The notes: generated by a model not told the origin, from the sequence alone. A stretch of 64,000 nt of DNA from Cryobacterium sp. MP_M3 (GCF_015752155.1 NZ_JADOVI010000009.1:1-64000), one strand, 5' to 3'. Numbered from the stretch's first letter, positions 17,544-26,371 are shown. Numbers and translations: made by a program.

Positions 17544-17573
17544 CTCAAACGTGGTCCTCGCGCGTGATATTCT
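17544..17573 (+). promoter_or_regulatory. Candidate sigma-70-type promoter for tRNA-Ala
   Basis: A -10-like TATTCT at 17568-17573 preceded by TGA lies 13 bases before the tRNA. A weak -35-like CTCAAA is at 17544-17549 with an 18-base spacer. Assigned by position and consensus only. Confidence 0.4.
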
Positions 17574-17586
17574 GCATAAGCGGTAA

Positions 17587-17659
17587 GGGGCTATGGCGCA
17601 GTTGGTAGCGCGTCTCGTTCGCAATGAGAAGGTCAGGAGTTCGAATCTCCTTAGCTCCA
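17587..17659 (+). tRNA. tRNA-Ala (anticodon CGC)
   Basis: The 73 bases fold as a complete cloverleaf: acceptor GGGGCTA/TAGCTCC (one G-U), D-stem GCGC/GCGC with AGTTGGTA loop, anticodon loop TTCGCAA on a TCTCG/TGAGA stem, and T-arm AGGAG-TTCGAAT-CTCCT. The anticodon CGC reads GCG alanine codons, which are common in this DNA. The 3' CCA is not encoded. A strong terminator follows 13 bases later. Confidence 0.95.
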
Positions 17660-17672
17660 CCGAGCACGATGA

Positions 17673-17705
17673 GAAGGCCCCCGGGAAACCGGGGGCCTTC
17701 TTCGT
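17673..17705 (+). terminator. Intrinsic terminator of tRNA-Ala
   Basis: A perfect 12-bp stem, GAAGGCCCCCGG with CCGGGGGCCTTC, closes a GAAA tetraloop and is followed by TTCGT. It directly follows the tRNA. Confidence 0.9.
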
Positions 17706-17935
17706 GCCGCTAATGCGGGCTGGGCGGCATCCGTCTTCGGTCTTCACTCGCCCGGCGCCCACGGTCGAACCGGAGAATTTCGCAACACGCCGGGATTCGC
17801 GCCCGCTCAGTCGGCGCGGCGCGGGTTTCTCCGTCGTGGCCGACTGCCTCGCGGGGCGAATCGGAGGGCTGCCCCAGCCAGGCCGTAAGCCTGGCCGGGG
17901 TGGCCTCGTCCCGGGCCCCTGTATCCCCCACGGTC
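17706..17935. other. Intergenic stretch without recognised content
   Basis: Between the tRNA terminator and the TetR operators I see no gene with a ribosome site, no RNA gene and no repeat. Open frames that cross it are antisense or out-of-frame to neighbours and lack family features. Confidence 0.6.
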
Positions 17936-17977
17936 ATTCGAGTATCGAATCTCACCACGGAACTAGTACGATCGTAC
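17936..17977. promoter_or_regulatory. Two dyads upstream of the TetR gene (candidate operators)
   Basis: ATTCGA-GTA-TCGAAT (17936-17950) is a perfect 6-bp inverted repeat with a 3-base spacer. GTACGATCGTAC (17966-17977) is a perfect 12-bp palindrome of the kind bound by TetR dimers. The second ends 19 bases before the GTG start, so autoregulation is likely. Confidence 0.6.
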
Positions 17978-17996
17978 AACATGTGGGGAGGTTCTG

Positions 17997-18602
17997 GTGG
18001 TTCGCAGTGATGCTCGCTCCGTGGAGACCCGCGAGCGCATACTCGCCGCCGCCGCGATCGAGTTCGCCGACCGCGGTTACGCCGGCACCTCGATCGCCCT
18101 CATCGCCGAGAAATCGGCCACGGGGAAGGGTCTGGTCCAGTACCATTTCAAAGCGAAATCGGACATTGCCCTGGCCATTGTGCGCTCCGCGTTCTCTCAG
18201 GCGCCGTTCGCGAATGTGCTCGGAGTCGACACCGTTCACGGGCTCGAAGCCGTGGTCACGTCGATCCGCAGCGTCGCAGGCGCGTTCCGCGACGACGTGC
18301 GGGTTCGGGCCGCCGTGCGGCTCATGCGGGAATACCACCTGATTCCCGTCGCACTGCCGATGCCCTACGTGGGGTGGATTGCGCGCATCGGCGCGCTGCT
18401 CCGGGAGGCCGAGGCTGCCGGCGAGATCCGCCCGGGGCTCGATGCCGATAGGGAGGCCTGGCACCTCGTCGGCTACTTCTCCGGCGTCCAGGAGATCTCC
18501 AATCGCCTCTCCGCGCGGGAGGACCTCCCCGAGCGGATCGAGGAAATGCTGGACCGTGCGCTCGTGACATTGGGGGCCGTAGCACCGGAACGGTACCTCT
18601 GA
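17997..18602 (+). CDS. TetR/AcrR-family transcriptional regulator
   Basis: A 201-residue repressor-type protein. The helix-turn-helix lies within residues 8-55: TRERILAAAAIEFADRGYAG, then IALIAEKSATGKGLVQYHFKAKSDI. The rest is an all-helical ligand-binding domain with no clear ligand signature. GTG 17997 is preceded by GGGGAGG at the right distance. It is convergent with the IclR gene (30 bases apart) and has no co-directional neighbour downstream, so its regulon beyond itself cannot be read from context. Confidence 0.9.
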   Translation: MVRSDARSVETRERILAAAAIEFADRGYAGTSIALIAEKSATGKGLVQYHFKAKSDIALAIVRSAFSQAPFANVLGVDTVHGLEAVVTSIRSVAGAFRDDVRVRAAVRLMREYHLIPVALPMPYVGWIARIGALLREAEAAGEIRPGLDADREAWHLVGYFSGVQEISNRLSAREDLPERIEEMLDRALVTLGAVAPERYL

Positions 18603-18632
18603 CGACTCGACCGCGGTCGCGGCGCGCACTTC

Positions 18633-19436
18633 TCAGGCGGAATGGCCGGGGAGGCCCGGTTTCTGCAGGAGCCGGGTGATCCGGTTGGCTTCCTCGAGCA
18701 GCAGCTGGCCGAGCACCTGCTGCCGCTCGGGCCGGAATCTCGGCTCGATCCCGGTCAGGGAGAGCGCCCAGGTCGGCCGGTTGGCGCGGTCGAAGATCGC
18801 GGCGCCCATGCCCCAGCTGCCCTCGAAGATGAGCCCGGGGTTCACCGAGTACCCGGTCACCCTGGTTCGACTGAGGTTGGCGCGGATGGCGTGGGGCGAA
18901 TGCTCCTCTCCCCACCGGGCGACGAAGGGCTCGTCCTGCACGAGCAGCTGCTCCACCTCTGCGTCGGGGAGGAATGCCAGGATGGCGATCCCGGCCGAGG
19001 CGACACCGAGCGGGAAGCGCACGCCCTCGTGCAGCACGAAGGAGCGGATCGGGAAGCTGCCCTCCTCCCGCAGGAGGCAGACGGTCTCAGCGCCGCGCCG
19101 GATGGACAGGAACGCGCTCTCCCCGGATTCCTCGGCCAGGCGCCGCAGGCTGGGCCGGGCCAGCTCCTCGATCGGATAGCGCTGGGCGGCGACAGCCCCC
19201 ATCACGAAGATCTCCGGGCCGTAGTGCCAGGTGTGGCTGATCGGGTCGTGGTCGAGGATGCCTTCAGCCGCCAGCGAGCTGAGCAGGCGGTGCACGGTGG
19301 GTCTGGTCAGGCCCGAATCCCGCACGATCTCGGCCAGGGGGGTGCCGGCCGGGTTGCGCCCCACCAATCGGAGCAGCAGGGCGATGCGCCCGACGACCTG
19401 CGCGCCCTGCACGGGGCTTCCGTGGTTCTCGGTCAC
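18633..19436 (-). CDS. IclR-family transcriptional regulator
   Basis: A 267-residue regulator with an N-terminal winged helix (about 12-70; TPLAEIVRDSGLTRPTVHRL) and a C-terminal IclR effector domain (about 80-260). The GTG at 19436 was chosen because GGAGAG lies just upstream; the longer frame has no Shine-Dalgarno sequence. It is divergent from the CoA-transferase operon. IclR relatives often control aromatic or short-chain acid catabolism (for example PcaR), and the two matching dyads in the shared promoter region support control of the neighbouring genes. Confidence 0.92.
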   Translation of the reverse strand: MTENHGSPVQGAQVVGRIALLLRLVGRNPAGTPLAEIVRDSGLTRPTVHRLLSSLAAEGILDHDPISHTWHYGPEIFVMGAVAAQRYPIEELARPSLRRLAEESGESAFLSIRRGAETVCLLREEGSFPIRSFVLHEGVRFPLGVASAGIAILAFLPDAEVEQLLVQDEPFVARWGEEHSPHAIRANLSRTRVTGYSVNPGLIFEGSWGMGAAIFDRANRPTWALSLTGIEPRFRPERQQVLGQLLLEEANRITRLLQKPGLPGHSA

Positions 19437-19450
19437 AATCTCTCCAATGC

Positions 19451-19466
19451 GTCCATAATGTGGATA
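19451..19466. promoter_or_regulatory. IclR-type operator, copy 1
   Basis: GTCCATAATGTGGATA lies 15 bases upstream of the IclR start and matches copy 2 at 14 of 16 positions. Half-sites TCCA and TGGA form the dyad. Confidence 0.6.
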
Positions 19467-19569
19467 TCCGCGAGCCTGCTGTTCACGGAGTGGTTGATCG
19501 CAAGCATAGCGAATCGTAGGCAATTGACAGAGGTCCAATTCGCCGCCTAGCATGGCCGACAGACGACGT

Positions 19570-19585
19570 GTCCACAAAGTGGATA
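19570..19585. promoter_or_regulatory. IclR-type operator, copy 2
   Basis: GTCCACAAAGTGGATA contains the perfect dyad TCCAC-AAA-GTGGA (19571-19583). It lies 29 bases upstream of the CoA-transferase subunit A start. Two sites near the two divergent starts suit joint control and autoregulation. Confidence 0.65.
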
Positions 19586-19613
19586 CTCAGAATTGCTCGA
19601 TGAGGAGAATTCC

Positions 19614-20330
19614 ATGTCCAAGGTTTTGGGAAGCGCCGCCGACGCGCTAGTAGATGTGTTGCGCGACGGGATGGTGCTGGCCGTCGGCGGATTCGGGCTC
19701 AGCGGGATCCCCGCGGACCTGATCGACGCGGTGCAGGCGTCCGGGGTGACCGGCCTGACCATCGTCTCCAACAACATGGGCGTCGACGGCCTGGGCCTGG
19801 GTCGCCTGCTCGATGCCGGCCAGGTGCGGAAGGTGATCGCCTCCTACGTGGGCGAGAACAAGCTTTTCGCCGAGCAGCTGCTCGCCGGGAAGCTCGAGGT
19901 GGAGTTCAGCCCCCAGGGGACGCTCGCGGAGCGACTGCGGGCCGGCGGCGCCGGCATCCCCGCGTTCTACACGAAGACCGGTGTCGGCACTCTGATCGCC
20001 GAGGGAAAGCCGCTCGCCGAGTTCGACGGCGTCACCTACCTGCAGGAACGCGCGATCATCGCGGACGTCGCCTTGGTGCACGCGCATCTCGCCGACACAG
20101 AGGGCAACCTCGTCTACCGCTACACGGCCCGCAACTTCAACCCGATCGTGGCGACGGCCGGACGCATCACCGTCGCCGAAGCCGAGCACATCGTTGCGCC
20201 GGGAGACATCGACCCGAACCACGTAGTGACCCCCGGGGTCTACGTGCAGCGCCTGGTCCAGGCGACCCGGCGCAACAAGAACATCGAGCAGCGCACCGTG
20301 CGGCCCCGGCCCGTCGCCGTGCCGGCCTGA
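19614..20330 (+). CDS. 3-oxoacid CoA-transferase, subunit A
   Basis: A 238-residue alpha subunit of a family I CoA-transferase, which moves CoA from succinyl-CoA to acetoacetate or 3-oxoadipate. Family features are [21 protein letters not shown] near the N-terminus, then [12 protein letters not shown] and [12 protein letters not shown]. The ATG at 19614 follows GAGGAG at the proper spacing. Subunit B and a thiolase follow in one operon. The stop TGA is within a duplicated 10-base segment (CGGCCTGACG). Acetoacetate (ScoA-like) versus 3-oxoadipate (PcaI-like) cannot be told apart by eye. Confidence 0.93.
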   Translation: MSKVLGSAADALVDVLRDGMVLAVGGFGLSGIPADLIDAVQASGVTGLTIVSNNMGVDGLGLGRLLDAGQVRKVIASYVGENKLFAEQLLAGKLEVEFSPQGTLAERLRAGGAGIPAFYTKTGVGTLIAEGKPLAEFDGVTYLQERAIIADVALVHAHLADTEGNLVYRYTARNFNPIVATAGRITVAEAEHIVAPGDIDPNHVVTPGVYVQRLVQATRRNKNIEQRTVRPRPVAVPA

Positions 20331-20374
20331 CGCGGCCTGACCCGGACCGAGATTTTCGACCAAGGAGCCTGACA

Positions 20375-21028
20375 ATGACCTGGACCAGAGACGAGATGGC
20401 TGCGATCGCGGCCGAAGAACTGAGCGACGGCGACTACGTCAACCTGGGCATCGGCATCCCGACCCTTGTCGCCAACAATCTGCCGGACGGCATCCGCGTC
20501 ACGCTGCAGAGCGAGAACGGCCTGCTCGGCATGGGACCGTTCCCGTGGGAAGGGGAGGAGGACGCGGACCTGATCAACGCGGGCAAGCAGACCGTGACGG
20601 TGCTGCCGGGAGGGTCGATCTTCGACTCCGCAACCTCGTTCGGAATGATCCGCGGCGGGCACGTGAAGGTCGCCATCCTCGGTGCCATGCAGGTCTCCGG
20701 CACCGGCGACCTCGCCAACTGGACCATCCCCGGGAAGATGGTCAAGGGCATGGGCGGTGCAATGGACCTGGTCGCCGGGACACCTCGGGTCGTCGTGCTG
20801 ACCGAACACGTGGCCAGGGACGGCTCCCCGAAGATCGTCGAGACCTGCACCCTGCCGCTGACCGGAGTCGCGGTGGTCGACCGGATCATCTCCGACCTGG
20901 CCGTGTTCGACGTCACCGACGCCGGCCTCGTGCTCCGCCGGCTGGCGCCCGGGGTCAGCGTTGAAGAGATCCGCAACAAGACCGAGTCGGCGTTCAGCGT
21001 CGCGATACTGGAAGTGGTGGGCGAATGA
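20375..21028 (+). CDS. 3-oxoacid CoA-transferase, subunit B
   Basis: A 217-residue beta subunit. The catalytic glutamate lies in [10 protein letters not shown], which forms the acyl-glutamyl anhydride and CoA thioester in this family. Other marks are [15 protein letters not shown] and [21 protein letters not shown] precedes the ATG. The stop overlaps the thiolase start as ATGA, so the transferase product is probably passed straight to thiolysis. Confidence 0.95.
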   Translation: MTWTRDEMAAIAAEELSDGDYVNLGIGIPTLVANNLPDGIRVTLQSENGLLGMGPFPWEGEEDADLINAGKQTVTVLPGGSIFDSATSFGMIRGGHVKVAILGAMQVSGTGDLANWTIPGKMVKGMGGAMDLVAGTPRVVVLTEHVARDGSPKIVETCTLPLTGVAVVDRIISDLAVFDVTDAGLVLRRLAPGVSVEEIRNKTESAFSVAILEVVGE

Positions 21029-22218
21029 GTCTCAAGGAACAATTCGGCACGGACGTGCTCCTGACCGGCTGGGGCCACAGCCGGTTCGGCAAGCTCACCG
21101 AGGACACCCTCGAATCGCTGATCGTGCGGGTCGCCGCCGAGGCGATCGAGAACTCCGGCGTCGAGGCCGCCCAGATCGACGAGATCTACCTGGGCCAGTT
21201 CAATTCCGGCCTGGTCCCGCTGGGCTTCCCGTCATCGCTGGCGCTGCAGACCGACCCGGCGCTCGCCAATGTGCCGGCCACCCGGGTCGAGAACGCCTGC
21301 GCGTCCGGCTCGGCCGCGTTCCAGCAGGGCGTGAAGGCGATTCTCGCCGGAACCGCCCGCACGGTGCTTGTGATCGGCGCGGAGAAGATGACGGATGCGT
21401 CGCCGGAGCTGGTCGGTTCGGCCCTCCTCGGCGCGGACTACGACCTGGCCGGGCAACCGTCCACGTCGGGCTTCGCGGGGCTCTTCGCCGTCGTGGCCGG
21501 CGCCTACGAGGACCGGTACGGCGCCATCGGCGACGTGCTCGGCTCGATCGCCGCGAAGAACCACCGGAACGGGGTCGACAACCCGTTCGCCCAGTTGCGG
21601 CGTGACCTGGGTGAGGACTTCTGCCGGACCGTTTCGGACAAGAACCCGATCGTGGCCGGAACGCTTCGCCGCACCGACTGCTCCCCGGTCTCCGACGGGG
21701 CCGCGGCCCTCGTGCTCACGACGGGGACGGCCCGCTCCGCCGGCGCCGCCACCGATCCGGTGCGCCTGGCCGGCTTCGGCCACGCCAACGACTTCCTGCC
21801 GGCCGCGCGCCGCGACCCGACGGAGTTCGCGGCCACCCGGGTCTCCTTCGAACGCGCCCTGCGAATGGCGGGGGTCGGGCTCGACGACCTCGACTTCGCC
21901 GAGGTGCACGACTGCTTCACCATCGCCGAGCTGATCATGTACGAGGTGATGGGCCTGACCGCCCCAGGCGAGGGGCGCCGGGCGGTCGAGGAGGGCTGGG
22001 TCTACCGCGACGGGAGGCTGCCGGTCAACATCTCCGGCGGGCTCAAAGCCAAGGGCCACCCGGTCGGCGCGACCGGGGTCTCGCAGCATGTCGTCTCGGC
22101 CATGCAACTCACCGGCACGGCCGGCGACATGCAGCTGCCGGCGCCGCGCCGCGCGGTAGTGCAGAACATGGGCGGCGTCGGCGTCGCCAACTACGTCAGC
22201 GTGCTCGAGGCCGTCTGA
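21025..22218 (+). CDS. Thiolase-family acyltransferase (SCP2-thiolase-like)
   Basis: A 397-residue thiolase-fold enzyme. The nucleophilic Cys is in [11 protein letters not shown] and the catalytic His in [23 protein letters not shown] is typical of the SCP2-thiolase branch. The C-terminal CxG motif of classical acetyl-CoA acetyltransferases is replaced by [11 protein letters not shown], so the usual second cysteine is missing; DCF may supply it, as suggested for that branch. With the CoA-transferase it would turn a 3-oxo acid into two acyl-CoAs. Whether it is a true PcaF-type enzyme is doubtful. Confidence 0.87.
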   Translation: MSLKEQFGTDVLLTGWGHSRFGKLTEDTLESLIVRVAAEAIENSGVEAAQIDEIYLGQFNSGLVPLGFPSSLALQTDPALANVPATRVENACASGSAAFQQGVKAILAGTARTVLVIGAEKMTDASPELVGSALLGADYDLAGQPSTSGFAGLFAVVAGAYEDRYGAIGDVLGSIAAKNHRNGVDNPFAQLRRDLGEDFCRTVSDKNPIVAGTLRRTDCSPVSDGAAALVLTTGTARSAGAATDPVRLAGFGHANDFLPAARRDPTEFAATRVSFERALRMAGVGLDDLDFAEVHDCFTIAELIMYEVMGLTAPGEGRRAVEEGWVYRDGRLPVNISGGLKAKGHPVGATGVSQHVVSAMQLTGTAGDMQLPAPRRAVVQNMGGVGVANYVSVLEAV

Positions 22219-22290
22219 CCCGAGCCCGAGCGGTGTCCGCCGCCCGTGGACGCGCTCTCGAACCGGAATGGAACCCGCCGGCACGGCCGA

Positions 22291-23160
22291 TCAGCCGACG
22301 AACGCGACCATGGTCAGCACGGTTGTGCCGTCGATATCGGCGGTCGACAGCTCGACCCGGGCCGAACCCAGTTCCGCCAGCGACGACGGATGCGTGCCGC
22401 CGCACGGAATCCGCACGGTGTGCCCGGGAAGTTCGAGCACCCAGTACCGGCGGTCGGTGAGGCGGTCACCGTCTCGGTCGATCCGTACGCTCGCCCCCGT
22501 GGCCATCCATTCGGCCAGGCTCGCGTTGACCTGGGCCTCCACCTCGGCGAGGCCGTCGACGAAGCCGTCGGTGACGAAGCCCTTGCGGCGCAGGGACTTG
22601 CCGAGCCGGTAGGTGTCGGTGGACCCGTTTTCGCCGATCAGGGACACGTCGATGGCCACGCCGTCGAAATCGGGGTGGCCGAGGCCGTCGGGCCGGGTCT
22701 CCTTCTTCCACCGCTCGGCGAGGGCGCGGTTGAGCGCGAGCGAGGCCAGGTGGCATCCGGTATGCCCCGCGGACATCTGGCGACGGTAGCCGGGATCGAC
22801 GACGGCCTCGGCCTGGTCGCCCTCGGCGATGGCGGCGTCGCCGGCCAGGAGGTGCACGACGACGAACGCCCATCCTTCCGTGCTCTTGCCGACCGGGATG
22901 TCCCGGCCGAGGTGCAGCGTGGCACCGTCCGTCGCTCCGACGACGCAGTCCTGCACCGGCAGTTCGGCTCCAGCGACGCGGAGCACGGCACGGTCGGCAC
23001 CCTGGTCGGGCCAGCCGGCGTCGACCGGGTGCACGCAGGTGCGCTCCAGCAGCACCGCGAGGCGACCGTCGGGCCGGCGTTCGGCGTGCAGGACTGTGGT
23101 GGAGTTCTCGGTCTCACCGGACGGGTACCCGACCAGGGTGTCCTCGAGGGGCAGCGTCAC
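22291..23160 (-). CDS. AlaX-like alanyl-tRNA editing protein
   Basis: A 289-residue protein related to the editing domain of alanyl-tRNA synthetase, which hydrolyses mischarged tRNA-Ala. Metal ligands are visible as HTGCHLASLALNRAL (first His pair) and CGGTHPSSLAELG (Cys-x3-His). An N-terminal beta-barrel-like part precedes them. GTG 23160 follows AAAGGA; the longer frame upstream enters the terminator of the small Lys-rich gene. It is convergent with the thiolase operon. Confidence 0.85.
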   Translation of the reverse strand: MTLPLEDTLVGYPSGETENSTTVLHAERRPDGRLAVLLERTCVHPVDAGWPDQGADRAVLRVAGAELPVQDCVVGATDGATLHLGRDIPVGKSTEGWAFVVVHLLAGDAAIAEGDQAEAVVDPGYRRQMSAGHTGCHLASLALNRALAERWKKETRPDGLGHPDFDGVAIDVSLIGENGSTDTYRLGKSLRRKGFVTDGFVDGLAEVEAQVNASLAEWMATGASVRIDRDGDRLTDRRYWVLELPGHTVRIPCGGTHPSSLAELGSARVELSTADIDGTTVLTMVAFVG

Positions 23161-23212
23161 GATCGGATCCTTTCGAACGGGCCGCCGCGCGCGGACGGGC
23201 GCGGGGCGGACA

Positions 23213-23248
23213 CAGCAAAAGTGCCGCCGCGTACACACGTGGCGGCAC
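23213..23248 (-). terminator. Intrinsic terminator of the small Lys-rich gene
   Basis: A 12-bp stem (GTGCCGCC plus four further pairs including one G-U) with an ACAC loop is followed on the minus strand by TTTT. It lies 24 bases past the stop of the 40-residue gene. Confidence 0.8.
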
Positions 23249-23271
23249 CCTCGGTAATGGTGGAGGAGGCG

Positions 23272-23394
23272 CTAGGCCTTGCGGGCCTTTTCAGCCGTTT
23301 CGTTGGACTTGGCGTGCTTGTCGGCACGCTTTTCCTTCAAGGACTTTCCGGCAACCTTCTTGGTCGCGTCTTTTTTGGGCGATTTGTCAGCCAT
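23272..23394 (-). CDS. 40-residue lysine-rich protein
   Basis: Starts MADKSPKKDATKKV and ends AEKARKA. About a third of the residues are lysine or arginine, with no cysteine, no aromatic residue and no hydrophobic segment. It has AAGGAG six bases before the ATG and its own intrinsic terminator, which make it a strong monocistronic gene candidate in spite of its size. The composition suggests binding to nucleic acid or another polyanion, or a disordered stress protein. The function is unknown. Confidence 0.8.
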   Translation of the reverse strand: MADKSPKKDATKKVAGKSLKEKRADKHAKSNETAEKARKA

Positions 23395-23582
23395 GTGTAC
23401 TCCTTCGATCCGAGCCCCAGCGGCACCGTGACTTCGACCCTACGCGGATTCGCGGGAATCGGCATCTTCCGGCTCCGCCCTGTGCAACAGTGCTTCTCCG
23501 TCGTAGTCTGTCTGCAGCGAGCCGCCGACCCGCGGCGGGCGATCCTGAGCGGCACACCCTGACCGACACAGATTGGGAGATC

Positions 23583-23825
23583 ATGAACGAGAAGACCACC
23601 TACCGAGCAATCTTCTACGGCGCCAACCCGATCGCGGCCGGCACGGAGCGGGAGTTGGAATACGTCGACGGCGGCTACCAGCAGACCGTCACTCTCGAGG
23701 TGACCGAGGACGGTGCCACCGTTCGCCGCGTATTCAAAATCGGGCATGTGACCGAAGAGCCGATCTCCTACCGCTACGTCGAAGACCTGCACGACACCGA
23801 GGGAGAAGCGGACGTACCCAACTAG
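23583..23825 (+). CDS. 80-residue protein of unknown function
   Basis: An acidic small protein with a mostly beta-type pattern (TTYRAIFYGANPI, YQQTVTLEVTEDGATV). GGGAGA precedes the ATG closely. No known domain was recognised. It is convergent with the ThrE-type gene, and its TAG stop sits in a 15-base tandem repeat that repeats the in-frame stop twice. Confidence 0.65.
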   Translation: MNEKTTYRAIFYGANPIAAGTERELEYVDGGYQQTVTLEVTEDGATVRRVFKIGHVTEEPISYRYVEDLHDTEGEADVPN

Positions 23826-23861
23826 GGCGTGCCCGACTAGGCCGTTCCCGACTAGTTAGAT
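23817..23861. repeat. 15-base tandem repeat across a stop codon
   Basis: Three units of the form CCCGACTAGGCCGTT, with a few mismatches, span the end of the 80-residue gene. Each unit holds an in-frame TAG. The last unit overlaps the convergent ThrE stop. Confidence 0.8.
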
Positions 23862-25202
23862 CCGCTTGCCCGGACTGCGGCTGAGCCGCACAGGCAGTGC
23901 CATCAGCGGGCCGACGAACCGACGCTGCAGGCGCCGGGCCGGGCCCCAGACGAACTGAACGACGTATTGGGAGAGGATGGCACCCGCAGCCAGGGCGACC
24001 GCGACCGCGCCGGCCGTCAGCAGGCTGAGCAGCCCGTTGATGTCGCCGTCGGAGAGCTGCAACAGCCCGCGGAACAGGATCAGGCCTGGCACGAGCGGCA
24101 CGAGCGAGGTGACGACGATGACCAGTGGGGGAGTGCGCACGATCCGGGCGGCGACCGCCGCGGCCAGGCCGACGCCGATGGCACTGGCACCGGACGACCA
24201 GACCAGACCGAACCCGGCGGAGGCGGCCGCCAGGTAGAGGAACTCGGCAACGGCGCCGAGCGCGCAGACCACCCAGAACGCGCGCCAGGGAACCTGCACG
24301 GCCAGGCCGAAACCGATCACGATGACCATGGATGCCAGCAGCAGCACCGGCAGGTCGGCCAGGGTCGGCGTCAGGTTGGCGTCCACTCTCAGCTGGAGTC
24401 CGAACCGCGCGAGCAGCAGCGACGCGCCGGCGACGCCGGTGACCAGCCCCCCGGTGATCAGGAGCGCCTCCATCAGCCGCGCCGTGCCGGTCAGGTAGAA
24501 CCCGGAGAGGGTGTCGTGCACCGCGCCGAAGGTGGTCACCCCGGCGAGGAGCATGATGATGGTCGCGATGACGACGAGGGACGGGTTCGCCGTCGGGTCG
24601 ATCAACGCCACGATCGCGGCCACGATCGGGCCGATCGCGCCGCCGACGACGTTCTGGTAGAACAGCGGAGCCTGGCGCCGGTCGAGGGCGGTCGTGATCA
24701 TGTCGATGAAGAAGGTGGCCACGAACGCCGCCGCGAGCACGATCGGCCCGCCGCCGATGAGCACGGCGGCCCCGGCGCCGACGAGGCTCCAGCCCAGTCG
24801 CCGGTAGAGGGCCGGGACCTGCGGCTTGGAACTGACGATGGTGGCGAGGGCCTTGCGGGCGTCCGAGACCTCCATCGGCTGGTCGAGCAGGTCCACGATC
24901 AACTCGGAGGTGGCGGTGAGCTTGCCGTAGTTGAGAGATCGGTACTTCACATTGCGGCTGCGGGTGATCGACTCGTGGGTTCCCGGGTCTTCGTGTGTGA
25001 GCGAGATGATCGTGTGGGTGATGTTGGCCTCGGTGCCCTTCAGCCCGTAGGCGCGGGTGATGGCCTCCATCGCGGCCGTCGCGTCCTCCGCGCCGGCGCC
25101 GGCGGCGAAGATGACCTCGGCCAGGCGCATCGTGAGGTCGAGAACCGAACGGGTGTAGGCGGCGTTGTCGAAGACGCCGATGCTGGTGGTCGGATCAGAC
25201 AT
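23856..25202 (-). CDS. Threonine/serine exporter, ThrE family
   Basis: A 448-residue membrane protein. The cytoplasmic N-terminal part (about 1-135; ThrE/DUF1212) contains AAGAGAEDATAAMEAI, and at least nine hydrophobic helices follow, the last group forming the second ThrE domain. Full-length fusion of both ThrE parts is typical of Corynebacterium-type exporters. The ATG at 25202 overlaps the end of the flavoprotein gene by 8 bases. Substrate specificity for threonine/serine is by family only. Confidence 0.9.
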   Translation of the reverse strand: MSDPTTSIGVFDNAAYTRSVLDLTMRLAEVIFAAGAGAEDATAAMEAITRAYGLKGTEANITHTIISLTHEDPGTHESITRSRNVKYRSLNYGKLTATSELIVDLLDQPMEVSDARKALATIVSSKPQVPALYRRLGWSLVGAGAAVLIGGGPIVLAAAFVATFFIDMITTALDRRQAPLFYQNVVGGAIGPIVAAIVALIDPTANPSLVVIATIIMLLAGVTTFGAVHDTLSGFYLTGTARLMEALLITGGLVTGVAGASLLLARFGLQLRVDANLTPTLADLPVLLLASMVIVIGFGLAVQVPWRAFWVVCALGAVAEFLYLAAASAGFGLVWSSGASAIGVGLAAAVAARIVRTPPLVIVVTSLVPLVPGLILFRGLLQLSDGDINGLLSLLTAGAVAVALAAGAILSQYVVQFVWGPARRLQRRFVGPLMALPVRLSRSPGKRI

Positions 25203-26361
25203 CGATCGGCCCCAGCCAGGCCGCCGCGACCGTGGAGTGTGCGGATTCGGCGTCGGACGGGTGGAACAGACCGGCAAGCACATCCCGGTAGAGCCGCCCG
25301 AGCTCGCTGCCCGCGTAGTAGCTGCTGCCGCCGGTCACGCGAATGGCCTGGTCGACGGTCAGCCTTGCGGTCTCGGTGGCACGGTGCTTGAGCCCGGAGA
25401 GCAGGGCGAACCACTGTGGGCCGTGGTCGACGAGGGTGTCGACATCGGCGGCGAGCGCGTCGATCTGCGGATAGATGCCGTCCATCAGGATCGCGGCCTC
25501 CGCGACGCGCCAGCGGATGTCCGGATCCTGGGCGAGGGTGCGCCCGTCATGTCGCAGGGAGGTGCGTCGCTCGGCCGCTTCGACGGCGAGTTCGACGGCG
25601 CGGCGGCCGATGCCGCTGTACACGGCGGCGAGGAGGATCTCGAAGTTGGCGAAGATCGCGAAGATCAGCCGGTCGCGGCTGGGCCCGGGATCGAGCCGGC
25701 GGAACACCCGGTCGGGCCGGGCGAGGGCGCCGTCGAGCACGGTGGTCTGGCTCTGGCTGGCGCGCATGCCGAGCGTGTCCCAGTCGTCCTTGCGGCTGAT
25801 GCCGGGATCGCTGCGGTCGAGGAAGGCCCACACGATCTTCGGTGCGTCCGGGAAGGTCGTGTCCAGCCCCATGGTGCCGAGCCTGGTCCAGGCAGGGGAG
25901 AGGGTGGTGAAGATCTTGGTGCCGGTGAACCGGTAGCCGCCGCCTGGCTGCGGGCGGGCATCCGTGATCGAACCGGTCAGGACCAGGTCGTTACCTGGCT
26001 CGCTCACGCCGAAACCGAAGATCTCCCCGGTGCCGGCCTCGTGCAGGAGGAACGAGAGTGACGTGTCGCCGTGGTCGTGCAGGGTGCGGGCGACCCCCGT
26101 CCAGACCAGGTGCATGTTGACGGCGAGGGCCGTCGCCGGGGCGTGGGCCGCGAGGCGAACCTGGTCGCGGGCGACGTCGCGGAGGCTCCGGCCGAGGCCG
26201 CCGAACTCGATCGGAACGAGGGCGCGGAGGTAGCCGCAGGCGGCGAGCTCGGCGAGGTCCTCCGTGGGGAAGGTGTTGGCCTGGTCGTGGCCGGGGGCCC
26301 GGGAACGGATTCGTTCGAGGAGGTCGTCGCCGAGCGGGGAGAGGCTGTCGGACGTCGTCAC
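25195..26361 (-). CDS. Acyl-CoA dehydrogenase-family flavoprotein
   Basis: A 388-residue protein with N-terminal helices, a middle beta domain (FGFGVSEPGND, YRFTGTKIFTT) and a C-terminal helical domain (VTGGSSYYAGSELGRLYRD). The lack of the usual catalytic-Glu segment and the last motif are reminiscent of the DszC/type-2 acyl-CoA dehydrogenase group, some of which are FMN-dependent monooxygenases. The reaction is therefore left open. It lies between a lipoprotein gene and a ThrE exporter on the same strand, without a pathway clue. Confidence 0.85.
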   Translation of the reverse strand: MTTSDSLSPLGDDLLERIRSRAPGHDQANTFPTEDLAELAACGYLRALVPIEFGGLGRSLRDVARDQVRLAAHAPATALAVNMHLVWTGVARTLHDHGDTSLSFLLHEAGTGEIFGFGVSEPGNDLVLTGSITDARPQPGGGYRFTGTKIFTTLSPAWTRLGTMGLDTTFPDAPKIVWAFLDRSDPGISRKDDWDTLGMRASQSQTTVLDGALARPDRVFRRLDPGPSRDRLIFAIFANFEILLAAVYSGIGRRAVELAVEAAERRTSLRHDGRTLAQDPDIRWRVAEAAILMDGIYPQIDALAADVDTLVDHGPQWFALLSGLKHRATETARLTVDQAIRVTGGSSYYAGSELGRLYRDVLAGLFHPSDAESAHSTVAAAWLGPIDV

Positions 26362-26371
26362 AGACTCCAGC

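Noticed and set aside
17593..18342. An open frame crossing the tRNA-Ala, its terminator and the TetR start
   Set aside because: It runs through an RNA gene and a terminator and has no ribosome site or domain.
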